From assembly GCF_000967545.1 (NCBI RefSeq), contig NZ_JXXV01000008.1, positions 1 through 64,000 of the forward strand: a stretch of DNA of 64,000 bases, in the 5' to 3' direction. Shown here in pieces: positions 57,198 to 64,000 of the stretch. Source of the DNA: Vibrio galatheae (lineage in GTDB: Bacteria; Pseudomonadota; Gammaproteobacteria; Enterobacterales; Vibrionaceae). The notes under the pieces were generated by a model. It saw only the letters and a program-made list of their open reading frames with translations. It searched no databases and was not told the origin of the DNA. Positions within the stretch are counted from its first letter, which is position 1, and the number at the start of each line of letters is the position of its first letter. The position numbers and the translations under genes are program-made.

Positions 57198-57835
57198 TAC
57201 TGGACTTTCCTCAGTAAAATTACATCATTACCAATAAATTCAAGCTTGAGCTGATCCCGCTCTGCCAAATAGCGAAACGTGTTACGACTAAAGAACACCA
57301 CATGGGTGTGATCGTTTTTGTAGTGCCACGAGGCAAACGCTTCAGCATCGATGACTAACTTGGTCATTAAACCAATCCAGCCACCTGGCTTAACTAAATT
57401 CAACCATTGCTGCCACACCGTATTGGGCTCATAAAGGTGCTCAATCACTTCCGTGGCAGTCAAAAAGTCATACGATCTCTCTAACACAGAGGCTTCTGGA
57501 TGATAGTAGATATCGTACAAACTCATGGTGTGTCCCTGCTCTTCCAACATCAAAGACAATGTCGGACCTGGGCCACAACCAAAATCTAACCCGTGAGAAT
57601 TTGGCTCAATACGCGCTAATATGGGGTCGGCGACCCGAGATAAAAAGCGTCGATACCCTTGATCGCTTGGGTCATTCTCATGCAAATCGTAGTGGGCTTT
57701 TTCTGATTTTGCATCCAAGCGTTGCTCTGGATTAACAAAAACAAGCTCACATTGTTGGCACTGAAGATACTCACGACGTTTGTCTTGATGGTAGTGCTGA
57801 GTCTCCAAGCTTTGACAAAGGGGGCAACTGTGCAT
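57197..57835 (-). CDS. Class I SAM-dependent methyltransferase with N-terminal zinc ribbon
   Basis: 212 residues. Two CxxC pairs at the N terminus (CPLC and CQQC) suggest a zinc ribbon. The methyltransferase motif I is HGLDFGCGPGPTLSLM (about 98-113), with motif II-IV TATEVIEHL and GGWIGLMTKL. Substrate unknown. It overlaps yihI by 1 bp, so it is the first gene of the methyltransferase-yihI-DUF2489 operon. Confidence 0.85.
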   Translation of the reverse strand: MHSCPLCQSLETQHYHQDKRREYLQCQQCELVFVNPEQRLDAKSEKAHYDLHENDPSDQGYRRFLSRVADPILARIEPNSHGLDFGCGPGPTLSLMLEEQGHTMSLYDIYYHPEASVLERSYDFLTATEVIEHLYEPNTVWQQWLNLVKPGGWIGLMTKLVIDAEAFASWHYKNDHTHVVFFSRNTFRYLAERDQLKLEFIGNDVILLRKVQ

Positions 57836-57945
57836 ATTGGGTGCGTTAAACTTATCCTCAATCGGGGATGCGCAACATACCAGAAAGTCGCCTTAGAGTG
57901 GAGCACTATTGCGCAAATAATCATCAATTCGTAAAAAATAACAAT

Positions 57946-58287
57946 AAAAAAAGCGATAGAGTTATCTATCGCTTTCTAAATGCCTGACGGCAAAACTGTG
58001 TGGCACTGAATTCAGCGCACCAATATTCCATTTGTTTTTAGTGCTTTCCCTGCCAAAAGTGTTGTTTGCCACCATCCTGGTGAATTTTGGCTTTCCGTTT
58101 ACTTCCTGCTGTCTGGGCTAATCCTTAGCCTGATCCGTTTCACTGTCTTAAACCATTAGACAAGTCGACCATCCCTATCAAATAGGTTTCCTACCTACCT
58201 TGAATCCATCCAACAACTGCCAAGCGTCCGTTACTTGCATCCGTGGAGACGTCCTCGTCTTGAATCCTTTATCAGCGTCCCGCCGAT
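57946..58287 (-). ncRNA. csrC: CsrC/CsrB-family CsrA-sequestering small RNA
   Basis: About 340 nt without a gene, with about 16 GGA triplets on the minus strand, many in hairpin loops (GACGAGGACGTC, AGGCTAAGGATTAGCC). It begins near GGGACGCTGA and ends with the terminator GCGATAGATAACTCTATCGC plus T7. The E. coli csrC RNA ends with a very similar GCGACAGATTACTCTGTCGC hairpin and also sits next to yihI. It titrates CsrA together with the csrB RNA at 14.9 kb. The name is by synteny; Vibrio nomenclature may differ. Confidence 0.85.
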
Positions 58288-58293
58288 GAACAC

Positions 58294-58321
58294 ACTTTAG
58301 CGCGTTGGTAAAATGGGGCAA
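58294..58321 (-). promoter_or_regulatory. Predicted csrC promoter
   Basis: On the minus strand TTGCCC, 16 bp, TAAAGT, giving a start near 58287. Confidence 0.45.
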
Positions 58322-58420
58322 TCCACTCAAGATAAAAAAAGTCACTTTTTTTATCTTCCAATTTTCCCATTCTATATTTCAATAATTTAAAACAAGTCAT
58401 TGGCGATTCACGACAACAGG

Positions 58421-58438
58421 CATGGTCGATCTCTTACA
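58421..58438. promoter_or_regulatory. Candidate UvrY/VarA site upstream of csrC
   Basis: GATCTCTTACA matches the right half of the UvrY consensus exactly, the left half poorly. It lies about 140 bp upstream of the predicted csrC start. Confidence 0.5.
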
Positions 58439-58561
58439 AATGTCAGGGAAATAATGACCCTTAGCCCGTTTTGTACACTGTGATCCTGCGCAAACGAAAA
58501 AGTCCAGACAACTGCCTGGACCTTTTCAATACCACTTTATGCTCGAACAAATCAGTAGGGC

Positions 58562-59179
58562 TTAGTGTAGGCCACCGACGTATTTAGACAGAGTATCGAT
58601 ATCATCATCAGTCAGCTTCTTAGCGATATCGCGCATCATCTCATTCATATCATTCGCGCGCTTATCGTCACGGAACTTTTCTAACTGAGCTTTGATGTAG
58701 TCAGCGTGCTGGCCAGAGATTTTAGGGAAACCTGAAAGCTCAGTGCCGTTACCACGTGGACCATGACAAGCGATACAAGCGGTTAAACCACGCTCTGCAT
58801 CACCTGCTGAATAAAGAGATTTGCCTTTCGCTACCACGTTTTCTGGCGTTGAATTGCTAGAAATAGGCAGAGAGGCGTAGTAAGCTGCAAGGTCTTGCAT
58901 ATCTTGCTCTGACAGCGGCATAGCCATACCACTCATCACTGGGTCATAACGACCTTGCTTACCATTGCTAGACATACCTAGCTTGAGGTCTTTCAGCTGC
59001 TTTTCGATATACTTCGCATGCTGACCTGCAAGTTTAGGATACATAGCAAGTTGACTGTTGCCATCAGCACCATGGCAGGCAACACAGGTTTGGGATTTTG
59101 CTTTACCAGCTTCAATGTTACCTTGGGCCCACACGGAGCAGCTGGCTAAAAGACTCAAGATTAGCGCTAATTTCTTCAT
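58562..59179 (-). CDS. Cytochrome c4 (di-haem)
   Basis: 205 residues with a signal peptide ([17 protein letters not shown]) and two haem motifs CVACH (about 32-36) and CIACH (about 135-139), with two-fold repeat [19 protein letters not shown] / [19 protein letters not shown]. Periplasmic electron carrier to cytochrome c oxidase (cbb3 type). Divergent from engB. Confidence 0.94.
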   Translation of the reverse strand: MKKLALILSLLASCSVWAQGNIEAGKAKSQTCVACHGADGNSQLAMYPKLAGQHAKYIEKQLKDLKLGMSSNGKQGRYDPVMSGMAMPLSEQDMQDLAAYYASLPISSNSTPENVVAKGKSLYSAGDAERGLTACIACHGPRGNGTELSGFPKISGQHADYIKAQLEKFRDDKRANDMNEMMRDIAKKLTDDDIDTLSKYVGGLH

Positions 59180-59327
59180 GACATTCCATTATAATTATCA
59201 AGCTTCCGGTACCACTCTGCGTTGCCACTCATGGTACAATAGGCGACCTTATGCCGAGCACGGTTATTTTACACAATTTCACAAAAAAGTAATCAATCGA
59301 CTACACAAAGTCGAGATGGAGTTAACA

Positions 59328-59993
59328 GTGAGCGTAAAAATTCATTATCAAAACACCCATTTCATCACCAGCGCACCTGATATTCGTCATATGCCTGAAG
59401 ATGAAGGTATCGAAGTTGCGTTTGCAGGACGCTCCAATGCGGGTAAGTCTAGTTCGTTAAATCGCTTAACTAACCAACGCAGTCTGGCGAAAACCAGTAA
59501 GACACCAGGGCGTACACAACTTATTAACCTTTTTAAAGTCACTGACGGATGTCATATCGTCGATCTGCCGGGGTACGGGTTTGCCCAAGTGCCTCTAGAA
59601 ATGAAAAAGAAGTGGCAAAAGTCTTTAGGTGAGTATCTGCAAAAGCGCCAATGCCTTAAAGGCTTGGTGGTTCTGATGGACATTCGTCATCCAATGAAAG
59701 ATCTCGACCAACAATTGATCTTCTGGGCCGTTGATAGCGGTATTCCCGTTCAAGTGCTATTAACCAAAGCGGATAAACTCAAGAGTGGCGCTCGCAATGC
59801 GCAAGTGCTGAAAATCAAGAAGGATGCGGTAGGTTTTGGTGGCGACGTTAGCGTTGCGGCTTTTTCGTCCTTAAAAGGGATTGGCGTGGATACGCTACGT
59901 AATAAATTGGATCAATGGTTTGCTCCAGCGTTAGCAGAGTCGATTAGCGAAGAGATTGCTGAAGAAGAGAAGCTCGATAGCGAACAAGAGTAA
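59328..59993 (+). CDS. engB: Ribosome biogenesis GTPase EngB (YihA/YsxC)
   Basis: 221 residues from the GTG at 59328, which has GGAG upstream and gives the family N terminus ([20 protein letters not shown]); the long open frame upstream overlaps the cytochrome c4 gene and is discarded. EngB is an essential GTPase in 50S assembly. G1 GRSNAGKSS (about 38-46), G2 TPGRTQ, G3 DLPGYGF (about 81) and G4 TKAD are all present. Same neighbourhood (polA-spf-engB) as in E. coli. Confidence 0.95.
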   Translation: MSVKIHYQNTHFITSAPDIRHMPEDEGIEVAFAGRSNAGKSSSLNRLTNQRSLAKTSKTPGRTQLINLFKVTDGCHIVDLPGYGFAQVPLEMKKKWQKSLGEYLQKRQCLKGLVVLMDIRHPMKDLDQQLIFWAVDSGIPVQVLLTKADKLKSGARNAQVLKIKKDAVGFGGDVSVAAFSSLKGIGVDTLRNKLDQWFAPALAESISEEIAEEEKLDSEQE

Positions 59994-60016
59994 ACTCGCC
60001 TCGTTTCCTCTCAAAG

Positions 60017-60045
60017 GCCCTGCCCTAATTACGGCGGGGCTTTTT
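60017..60045 (+). terminator. engB terminator
   Basis: GCCCTGCC pairs with GGCGGGGC (one U-G on the plus RNA) and a T5 tail follows. On the other strand the wobble would be an A-C mismatch, so it acts for plus transcription. Confidence 0.85.
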
Positions 60046-60049
60046 ATCG

Positions 60050-60086
60050 CCATCAAAAAATAAAAGCCCCACCATCCTGGCGGGGC
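60050..60086 (-). terminator. Minus-strand terminator without an assigned gene
   Basis: GCCCCGCC and GGTGGGGC pair on the minus RNA including a G-U, then TTTTATTTTTT. On the plus strand the wobble becomes A-C, so it serves minus transcription. It may end spf/polA read-through or an unlisted short RNA starting near 60115. Confidence 0.7.
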
Positions 60087-60440
60087 AACGGGAGAGAAAT
60101 AGTCGTTATTGATTATTATGCGTTAAGCATTATGTATCCCACGCTATAAATCAATCACTTAAAATCTAGCCGCCTCAACACTTGCCGAAAACAAAACCCA
60201 GACTAACCAGTTGAAATAAAAAGATTAATCAAAAATTAGAGTATAAATTCTGAGATTTGGTTTTTTTATCAAAATAACCAAACTGTGATTGGTATTAATT
60301 TACAAATTTTCGTTGGATTACAGCTCACCGTGCGGTCGGCAAACTTACAATAAGTGGTGGAGAATAAATAAAGGCAAGCTAAGGAAAACGAGAGAATATA
60401 GATAATAATTTGATAGCTATGGATTTTTTCTTTCGCCCAA
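60087..60440. other. Intergenic region between the minus terminator and spf
   Basis: About 350 bp, A/T-rich, no open frame. On the minus strand TTGATT-N16-TAATGC near 60125-60150 is a weak promoter candidate for the short RNA ending at the terminator above. Confidence 0.4.
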
Positions 60441-60546
60441 TAAAAAACGCCCCAGTCAAAAACTGACTGGGGCGGCTGAATCAGCCTAATCCAATAACGT
60501 GAAACAAAAGGTCTGAAAGATAGAACATCTTACCTCTGTACCCTAC
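60441..60546 (-). ncRNA. spf: Spot 42 RNA
   Basis: The 5' end GTAGGGTACAGAGGTAAGAT and the following UUCUAUCUUUCAGACCUUUU-like block are nearly identical to E. coli Spot 42, and the RNA ends in CGCCCCAGTCA/TGACTGGGGCG plus T6. Length 106 nt against 109 in E. coli. Hfq-dependent repressor of galK and many carbon-use genes, CRP-repressed in E. coli. It lies below polA on the same strand, as in E. coli. TACATT at 60554-60559 is the likely -10 box. Confidence 0.97.
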
Positions 60547-60660
60547 GCCTGTTAATGTACAACAATTGGTCAGAAAGAAAAACCCTTTTTTGTAATTTTT
60601 TTTCATTAAAGTTTTGTTAAACAACATTTGGCCCTACCATGCCGAATCTTATTTAGAGAT

Positions 60661-60688
60661 AAAAAAAAGCCAGCGTTTGTGCGCTGAC
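60661..60688 (-). terminator. polA terminator
   Basis: GTCAGCG and CGCTGGC pair on the minus RNA (with a G-U) and run into T8. Confidence 0.8.
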
Positions 60689-60722
60689 TCAACTTATTTC
60701 ACCAGTTTAGTGCAAATAATGC

Positions 60723-63518
60723 TTAGTGTGCCTGATCCCAGTTGTCACCATGCCCTGTTTCGGCGATTAAGGGGACATCTAATTGGGCAGCCGATTCCAT
60801 CAATTGTTGTACTTTACTTTCAATTTCGGCTAAAGCTGACTCTTGCACTTCAAATACAAGTTCATCATGCACTTGCATCAATAACTTAACTCGACCTTGG
60901 CCTTCATTTTGAATCCACTCGTCCACCACTAGCATTGCCTTTTTAATGATGTCCGCAGCAGTGCCCTGCATTGGTGCATTGATCGCTGCACGCTCTGCTG
61001 CTTTTCGGCGCATTGCGTTACGCGATTTGATCTCAGGAAGGTGCAAACGTCGACCATAGATAGTTTCGACATACCCCTGCTCGGCGGCAGCACTGCGTGT
61101 GTCTTCCATATACTGCATTACACCAGGGTAACGCTCGAAGTATTTGTTCATATAGTCTTGTGCTTCACCACGTGGAATGCCCAGTTGTTTCGCTAGACCA
61201 AATGCGCTCATACCGTAGATGAGACCAAAGTTAACGGCTTTGGCACGACGGCGTTGCTCTGAAGTCACTTGATCTATGCTGGTGCCCATGATTTCGGCCG
61301 CAGTCGCCGCGTGGATATCTTTACCCTGTTGGAAGGCTTCCAGCAGCGCTTTATCACCGGACAGATGCGCCATAATACGTAGCTCAATCTGAGAGTAGTC
61401 GACAGCCATGATCTTGTAGCCATGTGGTGCGATAAATGCCTGACGAATACGACGCCCTTCTTCGTTACGGATAGGGATATTTTGCAAGTTTGGATCAGTT
61501 GACGACAGACGCCCTGTCGCCGTCACCGCTTGATGATAGGAGGTATGCACTCGACCCGTTTCAGCGTTAATCATTTTAGGCAGTTTATCTGTGTAAGTTG
61601 ATTTGAGCTTTGCCAAGCCTCGATACTCAAGAATCAATTTGGGCAACGGGTAATCAAGAGCAAGCTCTTGCAGCACTTCTTCATTGGTCGATGGCGTGCC
61701 TGATGGTGTCTTCTTAATAACAGGTAAACCCATCTTCTCAAATAACAATGCTTGTAACTGCTTAGGCGAGTTCATATTGAACTCTTGCTCGGCAATCTCA
61801 TACGCTTTTTGCTCTAGCTCATCAAGGCGCTGAGCGATCTCTTGAGACTGTGCCGACAACTTCATATCATCAATCAACACGCCCGTTCGTTCGATGCGAG
61901 ATAACACTGGCACCAATGGCACTTCGATATCTTGGTAAATCGATTTAAGCTTTTCATCTTGTTCAATGTTTTCCATTAAACGGTTATGTAGGCGCAAGGT
62001 AACATCTGCGTCCTCGGCCGCATAAGGAGACGCTTCATCGAGGGAGATTTGGTTGAATGTCAGCTGATTTTTACCTTTACCTGCAATTTGCTCAAATGAG
62101 ATACAGCTATGTTGCAAGAAACGCAGTGCTAGGCTATCCATGTCGTGCTTGCCGCCAACACTGTTATATACATAGGAAGCCAGCATGGTATCGTGCTTAA
62201 TGCCCTTCATTTCAATGCCATAGCGAGCGAGTACACTGGCATCATACTTGAGGTTTTGCCCAACCTTAGCTTGAGTATCATCTTGCAAAATGGGTTTGAG
62301 TTGGGCAAGAACCCAGTCACGATCTAACTGCTGTGGCGCGTCAAGGTAGTCATGCGCTACAGGGACGTAAGCAGCAACCCCCTCTTCGGTCGCAAATGAC
62401 AAACCGACCAGATTCGCCACCATATAATCTAGGCTGTCTGTCTCGGTATCAAAGGCAAACACCTCAGCGGCCTTAAGCTTTTCTAGCCAAGTATTGAAGC
62501 TATCTTGATCGAGGATGGTTTGGTACTGACTGCGATCGATATTCACCGCTGAGACATTCAACTCTGGAGCCTTTTCACTTGCAGCGGAATGACGTGCCGC
62601 GCCTGATTTTTCATCGGCTTCAACCACACCAGTGCCGCCATCGAGTAGCTCGTTTAGCCAAGATTTGAATACCAGTCCACCATAGAGTTTAACCAGTTCA
62701 TCCGTGTTCGGCAGGCTCTTGGTTAATGTGTCGAATTTCTCTTCCAACTCGACATCTAGCTTTATGGTTGCTAACTCATAGGAAAGCATGGCATTTTCTT
62801 TGTTTTCAACTAACTTCTTCGCCATGGTTTTCGAACCACGGAAGCCAAGTGGCGCGATATCATCAAGGTTAGAGTAGATCTTTTCTAAACTGCCAATTCC
62901 TTGCAACAAGGCAGTGGCCGTTTTATCCCCAACTCCAGGAACACCAGGAATGTTATCGACTTTGTCTCCCATTAAAGCCAGGTAGTCGATGATAAGTTCA
63001 GGAGGAATACCAAATTTTTCAACCACACCCTCACGATCCATGACAACATTGGTCATGGTGTTAATTAAGGTGACGTTATCATCCACTAACTGAGCCATAT
63101 CTTTATCACCGGTGCTGATCAATACAGGCATACCGGCTTGTGAGGCTTGATAAGCTAATGTGCCGATCACATCATCAGCTTCAACCCCTGGAACACAGAT
63201 CAATGGCAACCCCATTGCTCGAATCACATTATGCAGTGGCTCGATCTGACAACGAAGATCATCAGGCATGGGTGGGCGATTGGCTTTGTACTCTGGATAC
63301 ATATCATCACGGAAGGTTTTACCTTTCGCATCAAACACAACGGCAATTCGGTCTGAAGCAAACTGACGCATCATGCTGCGCAACATATTGACTACACCGT
63401 ATACCGCATTGGTCGGAATCTCGCCATTACTCATGGTTTCTGGGTAAGCATGGAATGCGCGATATAAATAAGAAGAGCCGTCGATTAGAATTAACGGATT
63501 ATCAGGAATGTGAGCCAT
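60723..63518 (-). CDS. polA: DNA polymerase I
   Basis: 931 residues (E. coli 928). Three domains: 5'-nuclease ([18 protein letters not shown] at the N terminus, [30 protein letters not shown] about 185-200), proofreading 3'-5' exonuclease with acidic DTE in [13 protein letters not shown] (about 353-365), so apparently active, and polymerase (motif [19 protein letters not shown]-helix [19 protein letters not shown], motif [11 protein letters not shown]). Repair and Okazaki-fragment processing. The start ATG is at 63518. Confidence 0.97.
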   Translation of the reverse strand: MAHIPDNPLILIDGSSYLYRAFHAYPETMSNGEIPTNAVYGVVNMLRSMMRQFASDRIAVVFDAKGKTFRDDMYPEYKANRPPMPDDLRCQIEPLHNVIRAMGLPLICVPGVEADDVIGTLAYQASQAGMPVLISTGDKDMAQLVDDNVTLINTMTNVVMDREGVVEKFGIPPELIIDYLALMGDKVDNIPGVPGVGDKTATALLQGIGSLEKIYSNLDDIAPLGFRGSKTMAKKLVENKENAMLSYELATIKLDVELEEKFDTLTKSLPNTDELVKLYGGLVFKSWLNELLDGGTGVVEADEKSGAARHSAASEKAPELNVSAVNIDRSQYQTILDQDSFNTWLEKLKAAEVFAFDTETDSLDYMVANLVGLSFATEEGVAAYVPVAHDYLDAPQQLDRDWVLAQLKPILQDDTQAKVGQNLKYDASVLARYGIEMKGIKHDTMLASYVYNSVGGKHDMDSLALRFLQHSCISFEQIAGKGKNQLTFNQISLDEASPYAAEDADVTLRLHNRLMENIEQDEKLKSIYQDIEVPLVPVLSRIERTGVLIDDMKLSAQSQEIAQRLDELEQKAYEIAEQEFNMNSPKQLQALLFEKMGLPVIKKTPSGTPSTNEEVLQELALDYPLPKLILEYRGLAKLKSTYTDKLPKMINAETGRVHTSYHQAVTATGRLSSTDPNLQNIPIRNEEGRRIRQAFIAPHGYKIMAVDYSQIELRIMAHLSGDKALLEAFQQGKDIHAATAAEIMGTSIDQVTSEQRRRAKAVNFGLIYGMSAFGLAKQLGIPRGEAQDYMNKYFERYPGVMQYMEDTRSAAAEQGYVETIYGRRLHLPEIKSRNAMRRKAAERAAINAPMQGTAADIIKKAMLVVDEWIQNEGQGRVKLLMQVHDELVFEVQESALAEIESKVQQLMESAAQLDVPLIAETGHGDNWDQAH

Positions 63519-63649
63519 AGTCTTTACGTATCCAAAGAAAATGCAAAAAGATCTGCTTAGGATGCCATGACTGCTGCAGCGAATCCATTTTAACTCTTTG
63601 ATCTCGACTCACACATTTGGTTATTCCTTTACCACACCAACCCCACGAC

Positions 63650-63800
63650 TGTGGATAACTCTGTTTATATTATTTACCCACAGGATATAAAGATGGCTAA
63701 AAACAACCAGTCATTCAACATAAGCTACTGTAATAAAAAAGATAATAATTAGATCGATCGTACCAAGATCGATCTAAAGACGATCTTTGATTGTGGAAAA
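63650..63800. promoter_or_regulatory. DnaA-box-like cluster with GATC inverted repeat upstream of polA
   Basis: TGTGGATAA at 63650-63658 is a perfect DnaA box on the minus strand, TTACCCACA at 63674-63682 has one mismatch, and TGTGGAAAA at 63792-63800 fits the relaxed consensus. Between the last two, TAGATCGATC and GATCGATCTA (63750-63776) form a 10-bp inverted repeat with 7-nt spacer carrying four GATC sites. The rest of 63519-63841 has no gene. Confidence 0.5.
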
Positions 63801-63841
63801 GACTGTTGGTGTCCTTTTGTTCACTGAAAAATAGCAGGCAT

Positions 63842-63868
63842 AAAAAAAGCGACATCTTTCGATGTCGC
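63842..63868 (-). terminator. Hairpin terminator upstream of polA
   Basis: GCGACATC, TTTC-type loop, GATGTCGC, with T7 on the minus strand. It ends a transcript entering from beyond the window's right edge. Confidence 0.8.
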
Positions 63869-63928
63869 CTAGCAAAAAGGGGTCAAAGCAATTCAGGTGA
63901 ATGAGGTGCTTTGCCATAAAGCTATAAA

Positions 63929-64000
63929 TTACACTGGAAGCAATGTGAGCAATGTCGTGTCAAAAAGAACTTGTACAAGTTCAATTAAGTTCGGTGTCAT
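63929..64000 (-). CDS. Possible 3' end of a gene running off the right edge
   Basis: An open frame enters from the window end and stops at 63929 with a hydrophobic tail (LVQVLFDTTLLTLLPV). A terminator lies about 60 bp downstream. Too short to identify; an ATG at the very edge may be internal. Confidence 0.3.
   Translation of the reverse strand: MTPNLIELVQVLFDTTLLTLLPV

Noticed and set aside
59058..59327. Long N-terminal extension of engB
   Set aside because: It overlaps the cytochrome c4 gene on the other strand and lacks EngB similarity; the GTG at 59328 with GGAG is better.

Overview
The window is chromosomal DNA of a gammaproteobacterium, very probably a Vibrio. The near-E. coli-like Rho, RhlB, PolA and UvrD, the gene order (ilvY-ilvC-ubiK-RND pump-rep-cytochrome c5-tRNAs-peptide ABC operon; gorA-prlC-uvrD; fhuACDB; polA-spf-engB-csrC-yihI) and the A+T-moderate codon use all fit the large chromosome of that genus. 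I see no prophage, insertion sequence, integron or CRISPR array; almost everything is core or near-core.

Layout. 0.1-5 kb: ubiD-ferredoxin-fre operon, a secreted helical protein and rho. 5.6-9.7 kb: trxA, divergent rhlB-gppA, and yhhQ with a preQ1-I riboswitch on its ribosome binding site. 9.8-14.7 kb: recQ with a DUF3630 partner, a RarD-type permease, an AraC-family regulator and a LysE-family exporter. 14.7-15.3 kb: a CsrB-type regulatory RNA below a 38-bp perfect palindrome whose core resembles the UvrY/VarA site. 15.4-21 kb: a broken VOC gene, uvrD, a four-gene bufferin (DUF2282/DUF692/DUF2063/DoxX) operon and a small repetitive lipoprotein. 21-27.8 kb: prlC, rlmJ, gorA and an ABC exporter. 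27.8-33.7 kb: fhuACDB, a hydroxamate-siderophore uptake operon with a Fur-like box. 33.8-36.5 kb: three poorly characterised genes (response regulator, membrane coiled-coil protein, SPOR-like secreted protein). 36.6-42.1 kb: peptide ABC transporter. 42.6-43.6 kb: an Arg-His-Pro-His-Pro tRNA operon with a tail of tRNA-Pro remnants and terminators. 43.8-51.8 kb: cytochrome c5, rep, a vexRAB-like RND pump operon, ubiK. 52-57.8 kb: ilvC/ilvY, hemN, DUF2489, yihI, a methyltransferase. 57.9-60.6 kb: a CsrC-type RNA, cytochrome c4, engB and Spot 42 (spf). 60.7-64 kb: polA, with DnaA-box-like sites upstream.

How it fits together. The main regulatory content is RNA: two CsrA-titrating RNAs (csrB, csrC), Spot 42, a preQ1 riboswitch and a possible further small RNA next to spf. 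Hairpins lie within the fhuA-fhuC, bufA-bufB and binding-protein/permease junctions, where they probably set unequal expression of neighbouring genes. The best candidates for less-described biology are the bufferin operon, the tRNA-Pro remnant/terminator array, the unexplained minus-strand terminator beside spf, the poly-C-interrupted VOC gene and the response-regulator/coiled-coil/SPOR trio.
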